From the NCBI GenBank assembly GCA_016721725.1, contig JADKHN010000001.1, positions 1,860,001 through 1,924,000 of the forward strand: a stretch of DNA of 64,000 nt. Direction: 5' to 3'. This document shows positions 50,927 to 61,189 of the stretch, in pieces. The position numbers were made by a program, and so were the translations under genes. The notes under the pieces are model-generated. The model had not been told where the DNA came from. It made no database searches and saw only the letters and a program-made list of their open reading frames with translations. Source of the stretch: Chitinophagaceae bacterium (lineage in GTDB: Bacteria; Bacteroidota; Bacteroidia; Chitinophagales; Chitinophagaceae). Position 1 is the stretch's first letter. Every line of letters begins with the position of its first letter.

Positions 50927-52006
50927 ATGAATCCGGTTAAAACACGCATTACAGGCACAGGAAGTTATATTCCTCCTTTCATCAAATCGAATGTGGATTT
51001 CAGCGGTCATCAATTCTATGACCTCGATCACACACCTATTGATACAGACCCCCGTTTGGTGGTTGAGAAATTCAAACAGATCACCGGCATCGGTGAACGC
51101 CGTTATGCACCGGCTCAAATGGAGACCTCCGATATGGCTACACTCGCCGCACGCGAAGCACTCGGGGACGCGGGATGCGACCCGGAGACCATTGACCAGA
51201 TCATCGTGGCCCATAATTTCGGCAATGTGGTGAAGCATACGATCCAGACCGATGTTTTGCCGGCCCTCGCTTCGAGGGTCAAGCATGATCTGGGTATCCG
51301 AAATCCTTTCTGTGTCCCGTATGATATACTTTTTGGTTGCCCCGGCTGGATCCAGGGTGTGATCCAGGCCGATGCTTTCATCCGGTCCGGGATGGCGAAA
51401 AAATGCCTGGTCATCGGCGCCGAAACCCTTTCCCGGGTATTGGACTTCTATGATCGCGACAGCATGATATTTTCGGATGGTGCCGGGGCCTGTGTGGTGG
51501 AGGCGGGAGAACCCGGGCCCGGGGAAAGTGGTATCCTGTCCGTGAGCAATATGTCTCATTGCGGCGATGAAGTGACTTATCTCAACCTGGGCAAATCCAA
51601 TTATCCCGATTCGGATCCCAGGATCAGGTATATCAAAATGAAAGGAAAAAAAGTATATGAATATGCTTTGAAACATGTTCCACAGGCTATGAAGGACTGC
51701 CTGGAAAAAAGCGGTGCCACCATTACAGACCTTAAAAAGATCTTCATACACCAGGCCAACGAGAAAATGGATGAGGCCATCATCAAGGCCCTTTATAAGT
51801 TATACGGCATCAACAACCCGCCTGCCAATATCATGCCCATGAGCATTCAATACCTGGGTAACAGTTCGGTGGCCACGGTACCCACCTTATATGACCTGGT
51901 CAGAAAGAATAAGATTGAAGGTCACCAGGTTGCTACAGGCGATATCGTCATGTTCGCGTCCGTTGGTGCGGGTATGAATATCAATGCGATATGTTACCGG
52001 GTATAA
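50927..52006 (+). CDS. Beta-ketoacyl-ACP synthase III-like (divergent FabH)
   Basis: A 359-aa thiolase-fold synthase. The triad is present: Cys138 (LFGCPGWIQG), His275 (IFIHQANEKM) and Asn312 (YLGNSSVATVPT). In housekeeping FabH the nucleophile motif is ACAGF, so this is a divergent branch, possibly priming a special fatty acid or aryl-polyene/polyketide. An insert near 20-42 (SNVDFSGHQFYDLDH) is unusual. No other acyl synthesis genes adjoin it. Confidence 0.85.
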   Translation: MNPVKTRITGTGSYIPPFIKSNVDFSGHQFYDLDHTPIDTDPRLVVEKFKQITGIGERRYAPAQMETSDMATLAAREALGDAGCDPETIDQIIVAHNFGNVVKHTIQTDVLPALASRVKHDLGIRNPFCVPYDILFGCPGWIQGVIQADAFIRSGMAKKCLVIGAETLSRVLDFYDRDSMIFSDGAGACVVEAGEPGPGESGILSVSNMSHCGDEVTYLNLGKSNYPDSDPRIRYIKMKGKKVYEYALKHVPQAMKDCLEKSGATITDLKKIFIHQANEKMDEAIIKALYKLYGINNPPANIMPMSIQYLGNSSVATVPTLYDLVRKNKIEGHQVATGDIVMFASVGAGMNINAICYRV

Positions 52007-52079
52007 GTTGAAAGGCGACTACACGGCTCATGGCTGCTTCTTCCATGTAAATAAATTCCCGTTAACGCCTGAAATAGCC

Positions 52080-52087
52080 TATATTTG
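52080..52087 (+). promoter_or_regulatory. Putative -7 element TATATTTG
   Basis: Exact -7 consensus 14 nt before the ATG at 52102. The -33 region (TTCC near 52056) is poor. Confidence 0.5.
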
Positions 52088-52101
52088 CAGGAAATTCAAA
52101 C

Positions 52102-52356
52102 ATGGTCAACGAACTCATCACTAAGTTTTTAGAGCCTACTCACCTGGCTTCCACACCGGTAAAGATCGAATTTAAAAAACGCAACACCATCGTGGGTATT
52201 TTTGTAAAATCCCCGGATTACGACGATCTGAAATCCAAGAATTTCTGGCGAATCGTATCTGAAACGCATATTCCGGAGTGGAAAAAGACCAACGACAATA
52301 AATTATCCAAGATATTCAGCGGATCAGAATTCACCCGGCTCACAGTAGCGAAGTAA
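52102..52356 (+). CDS. Small conserved-looking cytosolic protein (84 aa), unknown
   Basis: MVNELITKFLEPTHLASTPV followed by a charged, mixed alpha/beta segment with IEFKKRNTIVGIF and NFWRIVSETHIPEWKKT. It has its own -7 element and terminator, so it is probably expressed alone. It has no signal peptide or membrane segment and I do not recognise the family. Confidence 0.7.
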   Translation: MVNELITKFLEPTHLASTPVKIEFKKRNTIVGIFVKSPDYDDLKSKNFWRIVSETHIPEWKKTNDNKLSKIFSGSEFTRLTVAK

Positions 52357-52376
52357 TTCATATTCATACCATATTG

Positions 52377-52407
52377 AAAAAGGAACGGTGTTTACCGTTC
52401 CTTTTTT
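52377..52407. terminator. Bidirectional terminator
   Basis: AAAAAGGAACGG pairs with CCGTTCCTTTTT around a 6-nt loop, with A and T runs on both sides. It serves the convergent 84-aa and M28 genes. Confidence 0.93.
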
Positions 52408-52412
52408 CATGA

Positions 52413-53999
52413 TCAGAAATTCCTTCCACCCGTTCCCCTTGGCTTGGGTAATTCTTTCCGGGGTATTTTTTCATCACGCTGTGCGGTTTGAAATACAAAG
52501 GCGGCGATAATGGTTGACGCCTGCCGGAGATCATCCGGGATCAGGTGATCATAAGTGTCCATATTGGTATGATGGGTTCGGGTATCATAATCGATCGGGT
52601 CCTGGATGAACTGAAAACCCGGTATGCCCACCGCATCAAAGGCCAGGTGATCGGTACCTCCGGTATTGTTGATGGTGACCGTTTTAGCGCCCAGGTCATT
52701 GAATGGCTCGAGCCATTTGGCGAATATCGGTCCGGCTTCCTTATTTCCCTGCAGGTAAATACCGCGAACCTTTCCGGTTCCGTTATCCAGGTTGTAATAG
52801 GCGGAAACCTTGCCATGATCGGCTTTGAGTACCATATCGGCAGGATCGGCAAAGTGGTTTTTTACATATCCTCTCGATCCCAGTAATCCCTGTTCTTCCC
52901 CGCTCCACAGTGCGATCCGGATGGTTCTCCTGGGTTGTAAGCCGGTGGCTTTGATGATCCGTACCACTTCCATCATCACCGAACATCCCGCCGCATTGTC
53001 TGTGGCCCCGGTAGCGCCTTGCCAGCTGTCGAGATGACCACCAAGCATCACGATCTCATCTTTCAATACCGGATCGGTTCCGGGGATCTCGGCCACCACA
53101 TTGTATCCTTTGATGTCATCGGGATAGAATTTCGTTTTCACTTCGGCCTCCAGCTCCACTTTTTCTCCACCCATGACCAGTCTTTGAATACGCAGGTAAT
53201 CATCGCTGGACAACATCACCCATCCGTAATTATTTACAGCGTCTTTGGCATACGAGCCGCCATTTTGTACAAAAAGGGTCCCGTTATTGCCGGCGCGACT
53301 CATGCTTAAGACCAGGGCAGGTTCTTCATTCTTATAAAATTCGCCCATCTGTCGTTGCAAAGACTGTTGTTGACGTCGTGCTGCCTGCTGGGGATTGTTG
53401 AAATTGCCTTGGCCCCCGCGTCCGCGGCCCGTATCCGGTTTGGCATTGGCCATCTTTTCAAGTTCCGTATCTGTCAACCTTTCCGCATCGGGTTTGGTAA
53501 AAGAGGGCTTCAGGGTATCTGTGGAATAGAACATCACGATACGGCCTTTGATCTTGCCGGCATAATTCTGATATAATTCAGCCGAATCCTTAGCCTTGAT
53601 CAGGATCACTTCACCAGTGACCTTTTTCTTGCCAGGTGTACTTCCGGTCCAGGCCCTGGGAATGGCGATGATCGGAGTATAATAAGGAGCGGTCATGGCC
53701 AGGTAGCAACGGGTCTGTTCCCAGCCGATGCCAAAATCTCCCCAGGGTTCAATGCTCGCATTGACCAGTCCCATCTTGGTAAGTTCCTCCTTGGCCCAAT
53801 TGGCGGCCCTGAAAAACCCGGGTGAATTGGTGAGCCGGGATGCGCTGACATCGGTGAGATGAAAGGCGAAGTCCATCACCTTTGAATTACGCAAACCTTC
53901 ATTTCTTATTTTATTGATCGCTTCCGAATTGTCGGTTTGCGCCCATATACGGGGATAGAACGACCCCAAAGCAATAATAACGAATAACAGCTTTTTCAT
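52413..53999 (-). CDS. Secreted M28-family metallopeptidase
   Basis: A 528-aa exported aminopeptidase/carboxypeptidase-like enzyme with signal peptide (to about residue 20, ending RIWAQ). The di-zinc site is visible: His322/Asp324 (GGHLDSW), Asp334 (GATDNAAG), Glu368/Glu369 (SGEEQG), Asp405 (YNLDNGTG) and a His at 476/477 (RTHHTNMDTYDHL). Residues 125-300 hold a PA-like insert with a low-complexity stretch (GRGRGGQGNFNNPQQAARRQ). Confidence 0.92.
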   Translation of the reverse strand: MKKLLFVIIALGSFYPRIWAQTDNSEAINKIRNEGLRNSKVMDFAFHLTDVSASRLTNSPGFFRAANWAKEELTKMGLVNASIEPWGDFGIGWEQTRCYLAMTAPYYTPIIAIPRAWTGSTPGKKKVTGEVILIKAKDSAELYQNYAGKIKGRIVMFYSTDTLKPSFTKPDAERLTDTELEKMANAKPDTGRGRGGQGNFNNPQQAARRQQQSLQRQMGEFYKNEEPALVLSMSRAGNNGTLFVQNGGSYAKDAVNNYGWVMLSSDDYLRIQRLVMGGEKVELEAEVKTKFYPDDIKGYNVVAEIPGTDPVLKDEIVMLGGHLDSWQGATGATDNAAGCSVMMEVVRIIKATGLQPRRTIRIALWSGEEQGLLGSRGYVKNHFADPADMVLKADHGKVSAYYNLDNGTGKVRGIYLQGNKEAGPIFAKWLEPFNDLGAKTVTINNTGGTDHLAFDAVGIPGFQFIQDPIDYDTRTHHTNMDTYDHLIPDDLRQASTIIAAFVFQTAQRDEKIPRKELPKPRGTGGRNF

Positions 54000-54092
54000 T
54001 TGTTTGGTTTGATGGTTGAACTACCAATATAATAAAATTTCAGGCAAATGCATCTTCTTTCGGGATGAATGGATATTTCCTAAACTCGGGGC

Positions 54093-54127
54093 AAAAAAAA
54101 AGCCCGGTTCAACCGGGCTTTTTTTTT
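54093..54127. terminator. Bidirectional terminator after gcvP
   Basis: AGCCCGGTT and AACCGGGCT around one base, flanked by A9 on the left and T10 on the right. Ends gcvP on the minus strand. Confidence 0.93.
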
Positions 54128-57008
54128 ATTTGGCTGCTTCTTCCAGGTAGGATTCCACCGGTTCGCAGGTACAGATCAGGTTTCGGTCGCCAAAGGTATT
54201 GTTGATGCGGGCGATCGAAGGCCAGAATTTATTTTTCAATACATAAGCCAGCGGGAAAGCCGCTTCTTCACGTGTATAGGAATGATCCCAGGAAGTAGCG
54301 CAGACCACAGACTGGGTATGGGGCGCGTTCTTCAGGGCGTTATCGGTCTTGTCGGACTTGCCGTCCTCAATGTCTTTGATCTCCTGCCAGATGCTGATCA
54401 GCGCTTCACAGAAACGGTCCAGTTCACCTTTGTCCTCGCTTTCCGTTGGTTCTATCATGATGGTTCCCGGAACCGGGAAACTCATCGTAGGCGCATGAAA
54501 TCCGTAATCCATCAGCCTTTTGGCGACATCTTCAGCTTCAATGCCTGCGGTTGCCTTGAAAGGACGAAGGTCAACGATGAATTCATGAGCGCAAAAGCCA
54601 TGAGTACCGGTGTACAGGATCTTGAAATATTTTTCCAGCCTGGCCTTCATGTAATTGGCATTCAGGATCGCATATTCCGTTGCGCTTTGCAGACCGGTTG
54701 AGCCGAGCATCCTGATATAGGCGTAACTGATCAGCAAGATACTGGCACTGCCATAGGGTGCAGCGCTTACCGCCGGAATGCGTTTCCCGTTCTCTCCTAG
54801 GGCATTATGACCGGGCAGGTAAGGTTTCAATTTATTGTTCACGCAGATCGGTCCAACGCCGGGTCCGCCTCCGCCATGCGGAATCGCGAATGTTTTGTGC
54901 AGGTTCAAATGGCATACATCGGCGCCGATCATGCCCGGACTGGTAAGTCCAACCTGGGCATTCATATTGGCGCCATCCATATACACCAGTCCGCCATTGG
55001 CGTGAATGATATTGCAGATCTTCTTGATGCTTTCTTCGAACACTCCATGGGTACTGGGATAGGTCACCATGAGTCCGGCCAGGTTATCCTTATTTTCCTG
55101 GGCCTTCTGTTTCAGGTCGGCCACATCGATATGTCCATCCTCATCGCTCTTGACCACCACCACTTTCATGCCCGCCATGATGGCGCTGGCCGGGTTAGTG
55201 CCATGAGCTGAAATGGGAATGAGCACGATGTTCCGATGGCTTTCATTCCGGTCGGCATGATAGGCCCTGATCGTTAATAATCCGGCATATTCACCCTGGG
55301 CCCCGCTGTTCGGTTGCAGGGAACAGGCATTGAAGCCGGTGACCCTGCAGAGATATTCTTCCAGTTTGGAAATGATATATTGGTATCCTTTGGTCTGTGA
55401 AGCCGGCGCGAAAGGATGGATGGCGCTGAATTCGGGCCAGCTGACCGGGATCAGTTCGGTAGCGGCGTTCAGCTTCATGGTACAGCTGCCGAGGGAGATC
55501 ATCGAAGTATTCAGGCTCAGGTCCTTGTTCTCCAGCGATTTGATATAACGCATCATCTGGCTTTCGCTATGATAGGTATTGAATACCGGATGAGTCATAT
55601 AGTTCGATGTCCGGCTTAGCGAACCGGGAATGCACAGGGATGAACCCACTTCAATGTTGACGGTCTTCCCTGTTGCTTTTTGAAAGATCGTAACGATGTT
55701 TTTGATGGTCTCGGCCAGCTGGTTGGTTGCCACTTCATCCAAGGAAAGGCTGATATGGCCGTTGGCATGATAATGGAAGTTGGACTGGTTGGCTAAGGCC
55801 GCGGCTTTGAAGGCGGAGATATCCTCCACCATGAAACTGATGGTATCGAAATAATGGTTGTTCAGCAGTTTCACACCGGCTTTTTCCAGTCCGGCGGCAA
55901 TGGCTGAAGTAAGAGCCTGGATCCGCTGGGCGATCTGTTTCAGGCCAGTCGGACCATGATAGATGGCGTACATCGCAGCCATATTGGCCAGTAAGGCCTG
56001 AGCGGTACAGATATTGGAAGTGGCTTTTTCCCTTTTGATGTGTTGTTCACGGGTTTGCAGGGCCATACGCAACGCACGGTTGTTCTGCGCATCGATGCTG
56101 ATGCCGATGATCCGCCCGGGCATGCCCCGTTTGAATTCATCGTGAGTGGCGAAGAAGGCTGCATGTGGACCTCCATATCCCATCGGAACACCAAAACGCT
56201 GGGCCGATCCAACTGCTACATCCGCGCCCAGTTCGCCGGGCGAAGTGAGCAGGGTCAGGGCAAGGAGATCAGTGGCCATGACCACATAACCGTTCACCTG
56301 GTGAACCTGGTTGATGAAGTTCCGATGATCTTCAATGGAACCCGTAGCATCGGGATATTGAATGATGGCTCCGAAATAGGAATCGTCCAGTTTGGCGGAA
56401 CGGTGATCGCCATGGACCAGTTCAATGCCGATGGGGAGGGCACGGGTCAGCAGCACTTCCTTGGTCTGTTCAAAGATATGGTGGTCAACAAAGAATTTCG
56501 GAGAACTGATCTCATCTCCCTTATTCTTATGATGGAAGACCATGGCCATGGCTTCCGCGGCGGCGGTTGCTTCATCCAGCAGACTGGCATTGGCCAGTTC
56601 CAGCCCGGTCAGGTCACTGACCATGGTCTGGAAATTCAAGAGACTTTCCAGGCGGCCCTGTGAGATCTCCGCCTGGTAAGGCGTGTATTGTGTATACCAT
56701 CCCGGATTCTCAAAGACATTCCGCAGGATGACACTGGGGGTTACGGTATTGTAATATCCCTGGCCGATATAGGAGTTGAAGACCTTATTTTTGGAAGCGA
56801 TCTTTTTCAATTCCTGCAGGTATTCGAATTCGGTCTGTGCGGCGGGTATCTTTAAGGGAGCTTTCAGCCTGATCGAAGCCGGAACCGTCTTTGCGATGAG
56901 TTCTTCCAGGGACCCGGTTCCAACCGTGGATAACATGCTTTGTGTGTCGTGTTCATTAGGCCCGATATGGCGTCGGGCAAATTCGGATTGTTGGTCGTAA
57001 AGGTTCAT
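54126..57008 (-). CDS. gcvP: Glycine dehydrogenase (decarboxylating), P-protein
   Basis: A 960-aa full-length P-protein (fused alpha-beta form) that decarboxylates glycine and loads the aminomethyl group onto lipoylated GcvH. The PLP lysine is in [20 protein letters not shown] at about residue 704. The start [20 protein letters not shown] is typical. The companion gcvT and gcvH genes are not in the window. No glycine riboswitch was recognised in the 236-nt gap upstream. Confidence 0.98.
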   Translation of the reverse strand: MNLYDQQSEFARRHIGPNEHDTQSMLSTVGTGSLEELIAKTVPASIRLKAPLKIPAAQTEFEYLQELKKIASKNKVFNSYIGQGYYNTVTPSVILRNVFENPGWYTQYTPYQAEISQGRLESLLNFQTMVSDLTGLELANASLLDEATAAAEAMAMVFHHKNKGDEISSPKFFVDHHIFEQTKEVLLTRALPIGIELVHGDHRSAKLDDSYFGAIIQYPDATGSIEDHRNFINQVHQVNGYVVMATDLLALTLLTSPGELGADVAVGSAQRFGVPMGYGGPHAAFFATHDEFKRGMPGRIIGISIDAQNNRALRMALQTREQHIKREKATSNICTAQALLANMAAMYAIYHGPTGLKQIAQRIQALTSAIAAGLEKAGVKLLNNHYFDTISFMVEDISAFKAAALANQSNFHYHANGHISLSLDEVATNQLAETIKNIVTIFQKATGKTVNIEVGSSLCIPGSLSRTSNYMTHPVFNTYHSESQMMRYIKSLENKDLSLNTSMISLGSCTMKLNAATELIPVSWPEFSAIHPFAPASQTKGYQYIISKLEEYLCRVTGFNACSLQPNSGAQGEYAGLLTIRAYHADRNESHRNIVLIPISAHGTNPASAIMAGMKVVVVKSDEDGHIDVADLKQKAQENKDNLAGLMVTYPSTHGVFEESIKKICNIIHANGGLVYMDGANMNAQVGLTSPGMIGADVCHLNLHKTFAIPHGGGGPGVGPICVNNKLKPYLPGHNALGENGKRIPAVSAAPYGSASILLISYAYIRMLGSTGLQSATEYAILNANYMKARLEKYFKILYTGTHGFCAHEFIVDLRPFKATAGIEAEDVAKRLMDYGFHAPTMSFPVPGTIMIEPTESEDKGELDRFCEALISIWQEIKDIEDGKSDKTDNALKNAPHTQSVVCATSWDHSYTREEAAFPLAYVLKNKFWPSIARINNTFGDRNLICTCEPVESYLEEAAK

Positions 57009-57244
57009 ATGGCTGATAGATTTTTGTACCTGTCCTAAAACGGATAAGGAAAAGGTGGTGTTTTGTTTATCGTCTTTGGATCATGGCGGGTGAGCCTTCA
57101 TCTGTCAAGGGCTCAAATTTCCCGTATCATGCAAGCCGGTAAATCGCCGCAAATTTACGAAAACACGCCCGGAATTTGGCCGAATAAGTTCACTACTTTT
57201 GGCCTGTGGAAAACTGAAAACCACCAGCGCTAAAACGAAACGGA

Positions 57245-57730
57245 ATGGGAGAGGATATTTTACACAACTGGCAAAAAAAATCGGAGGAACACCAGAAATC
57301 CTATAAACAGTTTCTGCACCGGGCCGACAAGAACAAAGTGCTGAAAGCCTTGCCTGAACTGCATGATGAGGCTTTCAGCCGGATCGACTGCCTGCAATGC
57401 GCCAATTGTTGCCGGAACTATTCGCCCCGTTTTAAGACCCCGGACATCAAGCGTATCGCGAAGTTCCTGAAAATGAAGGAAGGGGAGTTTATCCACCGTT
57501 ACCTGTATATCGACCCAGAGGGGGACTATGTCCTGAAATCGAAACCCTGCCCTTTCCTGGGTTCGGATAACTATTGCAGCATATATGAAGCAAGGCCTTC
57601 GGATTGCCAGCGTTTTCCCTATACCGATGAGGATGTGATCCTGAAAAGACAGAACCTGACCCTGAAGAACAGCAGTTTCTGTCCTGCCGTTTATTTTGTC
57701 CTGGAGAAATTGATAGCTACTTCGAAGTAA
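57245..57730 (+). CDS. YkgJ-family cysteine-cluster protein
   Basis: A 161-aa protein with Cys at 49, 52, 55 and 56 (CLQCANCC) and four more at 102, 111, 121 and 146, a pattern that fits an iron-sulfur or zinc cluster. The second half has KPCPFLGSDNYCSIYEARPSDC. Function of the family is unsettled. Its end overlaps the convergent MBL gene by 14 nt. TACTTTTG at 57194-57201 could be a -7. Confidence 0.88.
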   Translation: MGEDILHNWQKKSEEHQKSYKQFLHRADKNKVLKALPELHDEAFSRIDCLQCANCCRNYSPRFKTPDIKRIAKFLKMKEGEFIHRYLYIDPEGDYVLKSKPCPFLGSDNYCSIYEARPSDCQRFPYTDEDVILKRQNLTLKNSSFCPAVYFVLEKLIATSK

Positions 57731-58619
57731 GTTCAACAATGGCCGCATTCAGGGGCCGGTCGATCCCGTCTCCTTTCCACTCGGGTGACCCGGGGATCTC
57801 CTTTGCCTTGATGATCTCTTCTTTTTTCTTGCCGGCTTTGAGTTCCGATTCGGTGAACTTCAGCACATTGCCCAGGTAATCGCGGAAGGCTTTCAGGTCA
57901 TCGGCTTTAACTTGTACATCAAATCCGGATGCGGCATGACCGCAAATGAATCGGGTCCCGGCATCAAAAGTGGACACTGTTTTGTCGAGAAGCGTTATCC
58001 AGTTGGCGATATTGGCTCCGGAGGTCTTATCGATATAGGGGTGGCGACGGTTAAAGACCAGGTCGCCCATGTGTACGATATTGGCGTGCTGGAAATGGAT
58101 CAACGCATCACCATTGGTATGCCCCGGGCCAAAATAATAGGTCTTGATCTTTTCCTTGCCCACTTTCACTTTCCAGCCATCTGAACTAAAGGTCATGTCC
58201 GGGTATAATTGCTTATCTTCTTTTTTCTGCTCTTTCGCTACTCTTTCCTGGTTTGCTTTTGAGTTCTCATGCGCCACCACATGTTCCACCAGGCCTTTGA
58301 ACGCGATATTTCCTCCCGTATGATCACCGTGATGATGGGTGTTGATCAGGTAACGGAACGGTTTCCCGCTTTTCTTTTTCAGTTCATCGATCAGGTGCTG
58401 GGCCGTATCCGGGAATTGCGAATCCACCACGACCATTCCTTTTTTGGTCAGGAGGAACAGGATGGTTCCGCCCTTTTCACTGAAGATGCCGATATCCTCA
58501 GTGAGCATGGTGATCTTCCAGGCAGGATCCGACAAAAAAGCGGCGAGCGATTCTTTATTCAGTAAAGCAAGACTGGCTAAAGTAAGTCCTGTATTGCGTA
58601 GGAATGATCTGCGTTGCAT
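57717..58619 (-). CDS. MBL-fold metallo-hydrolase with Tat-type signal
   Basis: A 300-aa protein of the metallo-beta-lactamase fold. The metal site HxHxDH is at His95-His97-Asp99-His100 (NTHHHGDHTGGN), with later ligands in GPGHTNGD, HMGDLVFN and FICGHA. The N-terminus MQRRSFLRNTGLTLASLALL is a twin-arginine signal, so it may be exported folded. Substrate unknown; a beta-lactamase role is not implied. Confidence 0.87.
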   Translation of the reverse strand: MQRRSFLRNTGLTLASLALLNKESLAAFLSDPAWKITMLTEDIGIFSEKGGTILFLLTKKGMVVVDSQFPDTAQHLIDELKKKSGKPFRYLINTHHHGDHTGGNIAFKGLVEHVVAHENSKANQERVAKEQKKEDKQLYPDMTFSSDGWKVKVGKEKIKTYYFGPGHTNGDALIHFQHANIVHMGDLVFNRRHPYIDKTSGANIANWITLLDKTVSTFDAGTRFICGHAASGFDVQVKADDLKAFRDYLGNVLKFTESELKAGKKKEEIIKAKEIPGSPEWKGDGIDRPLNAAIVELTSK

Positions 58620-58768
58620 GAGATGGTTTTATGGTTAATGTTTGTTTATCGGCAGGAAATAGACAAATTACTAAATCATGACCAATGCTGGACAAAGAAA
58701 ATCCCATTAGAAATACAAAATCTGTGTAAATCCAGTCTTTTTATCTGTGTTCATCTGTGGGTTCTCGA

Positions 58769-59980
58769 TCAGTATTCCAGTTTCTTCAGTTTCGGGAATT
58801 TGAACCAGGTTGCCCCAACCACGGCGATCGACATGGCTCCGCCGATGATGATCGCGGGGATGCTGCCGAACCATTTTGACGTGACTCCGCTCTCAAACTG
58901 ACCCAGTTCATTGGAAGAATTGATGAAGATGAGGTTGATGGCGGCGACACGGCCCCTTAGTTCATCAGGGGTATTCAACTGGGCGATGGTGCCCCTGACC
59001 ACTACGCTGATGCCATCGAAGAAACCCGCCATGGCCAGTGCCAGAAAGGTCAGCCAGTAAACAGTCGACAATCCGAAGATGATGATGAACAGCCCGAACG
59101 CAGCGACAGACAGCATCATCTTCAATCCCTGTCGTCTTTTCATGGGGAACCGGATCAGGATGGCGATGCTCACCAGGCTGCCGATGTCCATCGCGGCATT
59201 CAGGAATCCGTAACCGATCGGGCCGGTATGCAGGACCTTCTCGGCCACTTCGGGAATGAAGGCCACCGCTCCGCCAAAGAGAACCGCGAAAAGGTCGAGC
59301 GAGATCACCCCTAATAGATTCTTGTTGTTAAAGACGAACTGGAAACCCTGTTTGATGGCTTTGACCATCGGTTCCTTTTGCAATGCGGTCACGGGAGGTT
59401 TGGGTTTCAGTTGCCAGGCAAAGAGTGCTGCGATGAAAATAAAGGCGCTGGTGGTGAAATAGGCATTGGCAATGCCCGCGAAAGCGATGAAGAGTCCTCC
59501 GGTGGCGTGACCTAATATGGAGGAGACCAGCCAGGTGGAGGAATTGAACGAGATGGCCCTGGGAAGCTGCTCACGGGAAACGATGGCCGCGATCATGCTG
59601 TTGGCGGCCGGACCCGCAAAGGAACGGATGATGCCGGTGCAAAAGACCACGGAAAGGATCACGGTTATTTTGGCTTGTGCGGGCAGGTCAAATTGGGGCA
59701 GGCTGATCAGGGCCAGGGATAAACCGCAAAGCAGGTAAAAGACATAGGACCAGATGAGGATCTTTTTTTTATTATGCCGGTCGATATAATGCCCGGAGAA
59801 CAAGGCGGCGATCACGGCGGGGATGAATTCGCAGATACCGGCAATACCCACCATATAGGTATCAGCGAGGTGAAACATCTGGTAAATGACAATCGTGGTG
59901 ATCATGCGCAACCCCAGTACAAAGAACAGCCGGGCGTAAATGAAATGCCAGAATTCTTTCGGCAGCGGTTTGCTCGTCAT
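58769..59980 (-). CDS. MFS transporter (EntS/DHA3-like)
   Basis: A 403-aa transporter with about 12 helices. Motif A-like SGHYIDRHNKKKILIWSY follows TM2. GTIAQLNTPDELRGRVAAIN near residue 335 is typical of the DHA3/enterobactin-exporter branch. It is followed by no related gene; the dNK gene lies 9 nt upstream on the same strand, so these may be co-transcribed. Confidence 0.87.
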   Translation of the reverse strand: MTSKPLPKEFWHFIYARLFFVLGLRMITTIVIYQMFHLADTYMVGIAGICEFIPAVIAALFSGHYIDRHNKKKILIWSYVFYLLCGLSLALISLPQFDLPAQAKITVILSVVFCTGIIRSFAGPAANSMIAAIVSREQLPRAISFNSSTWLVSSILGHATGGLFIAFAGIANAYFTTSAFIFIAALFAWQLKPKPPVTALQKEPMVKAIKQGFQFVFNNKNLLGVISLDLFAVLFGGAVAFIPEVAEKVLHTGPIGYGFLNAAMDIGSLVSIAILIRFPMKRRQGLKMMLSVAAFGLFIIIFGLSTVYWLTFLALAMAGFFDGISVVVRGTIAQLNTPDELRGRVAAINLIFINSSNELGQFESGVTSKWFGSIPAIIIGGAMSIAVVGATWFKFPKLKKLEY

Positions 59981-59989
59981 GTATGCAGG

Positions 59990-60622
59990 TTAAGGCAGGG
60001 TGATATAATGCTGGCCGTGTTCATATTCCTTGTCCAGCGCATCGGTGATCACCTTCACATGTTCGTCATTACCCAGGAAATCGGCGTTGCTGGCATCCAC
60101 AAAAAGCGTTTTGATATTGTGTTGCTTGATATACTGGGTATAGGTTTCCTGGAGTGAGAACAGGTAATCGTTGGGGATCGACTGTTCGTATTCTCGGTTG
60201 CGTTTCCTGATGTTCTCCTGTAGTTTGCTCACCGGCGTATGCAGGTAGATCAGGAGGTCGGGCTGAACGATCTGGGGGTTGATGATCTCAAAGAGTTTCT
60301 GGTACAGCCTGAACTCCTCATCCGGCAGGTTCACTTTGGCGAAGAGCAGGCATTTGGTGAACAGGTAATCGGAGATCGTGATGTTCTGGAACATGTCCTT
60401 GGTCTGCAGTAATTCTTTCAATTGTTTATACCGTTCCGCCATGAAGAAGAGTTCAAGGGGGAAGGCATATTGGCCCGGGTTCTCATAAAACTTGGGCAGG
60501 AAAGGATTATCGGCGAATTCTTCCAGTACCAGCCGGGCATTGTAGTGTTTGCTGAGGATATGGGCCAGTGTTGTTTTACCGGCTCCGATATTGCCCTCGA
60601 TGGTGACGAAATTATACTTCAT
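59990..60622 (-). CDS. Deoxynucleoside kinase
   Basis: A 210-aa dNK-family kinase (deoxyadenosine/deoxyguanosine kinase type) for nucleoside salvage. P-loop GNIGAGKTT at about residues 10-18; then VLEEFADNPFLPKFY and the LID region with RKRNREYEQSIPNDYL. I chose the ATG at 60622 (MKYNFVTIEGNIGAGK), placing the P-loop where the family has it. It lies 87 nt after folK on the same strand. Confidence 0.92.
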   Translation of the reverse strand: MKYNFVTIEGNIGAGKTTLAHILSKHYNARLVLEEFADNPFLPKFYENPGQYAFPLELFFMAERYKQLKELLQTKDMFQNITISDYLFTKCLLFAKVNLPDEEFRLYQKLFEIINPQIVQPDLLIYLHTPVSKLQENIRKRNREYEQSIPNDYLFSLQETYTQYIKQHNIKTLFVDASNADFLGNDEHVKVITDALDKEYEHGQHYITLP

Positions 60623-60709
60623 ACTGTAGGATGAGAGAGCCGGGAAAAGACAAACGCCCCATGCCGGCTGCAAGGAATGCAAAATAAAAGTTATTGGGTT
60701 CCGAACCGG

Positions 60710-61189
60710 CTAATTTTTTTTCACAGCAAGCGTATCGGGGCAAACTCTTAATAATTGGTGGATAGTTTTACCCGATACCGGGTGTTTGAAGCCCGGCGAC
60801 AGTTCATTCAAAGGGGTCAGTACGAATCGGCGGTTCTGAAGGTGAGGGTGGGGGATCTTCAGCCGGGGTTCATCCAGGGTCAGCTTGCCATAAAAAAGGA
60901 TGTCGATATCGATGAGGCGGGGTGCATTTTTTTTGGTGCGGACCCTGCCCATTTTTTTTTCGATCCCCAATATGCAGTTCATGGTATCGGTTGGAGAGAG
61001 GTTGGTCTCAACAATGATCACCTGGTTGAGAAAATCGGGTTGCCGGGTATTGCCCCAGGGGGCTGTCTGGTAGATACCCGATTCACGGATGATGGGGCCA
61101 ATGACGGAAACGATGTTCTTTTTCGCCTGGCGGAACTGTTCGCGGATGTCGCCCATATTACCGCCCAGCAACAGGTAAAGTTTTTTCAT
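60710..61189 (-). CDS. folK: 2-amino-4-hydroxy-6-hydroxymethyldihydropteridine diphosphokinase
   Basis: A 159-aa HPPK, a folate synthesis enzyme that pyrophosphorylates the pterin. Motifs: LLLGGNMGDIREQF at the start, the pterin-binding LNQVIIVET, and RLIDIDILFYG with PHPHLQNRRFVLTPLNEL. Its ATG overlaps the stop of the RES toxin by 4 nt (ATGA), so it seems translationally coupled to a toxin-antitoxin module. Confidence 0.95.
   Translation of the reverse strand: MKKLYLLLGGNMGDIREQFRQAKKNIVSVIGPIIRESGIYQTAPWGNTRQPDFLNQVIIVETNLSPTDTMNCILGIEKKMGRVRTKKNAPRLIDIDILFYGKLTLDEPRLKIPHPHLQNRRFVLTPLNELSPGFKHPVSGKTIHQLLRVCPDTLAVKKN

Noticed and set aside
57009..57244. Glycine riboswitch upstream of gcvP
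   Set aside because: The 236-nt gap shows no recognisable aptamer core or tandem arrangement and no terminator switch on the gcvP strand.
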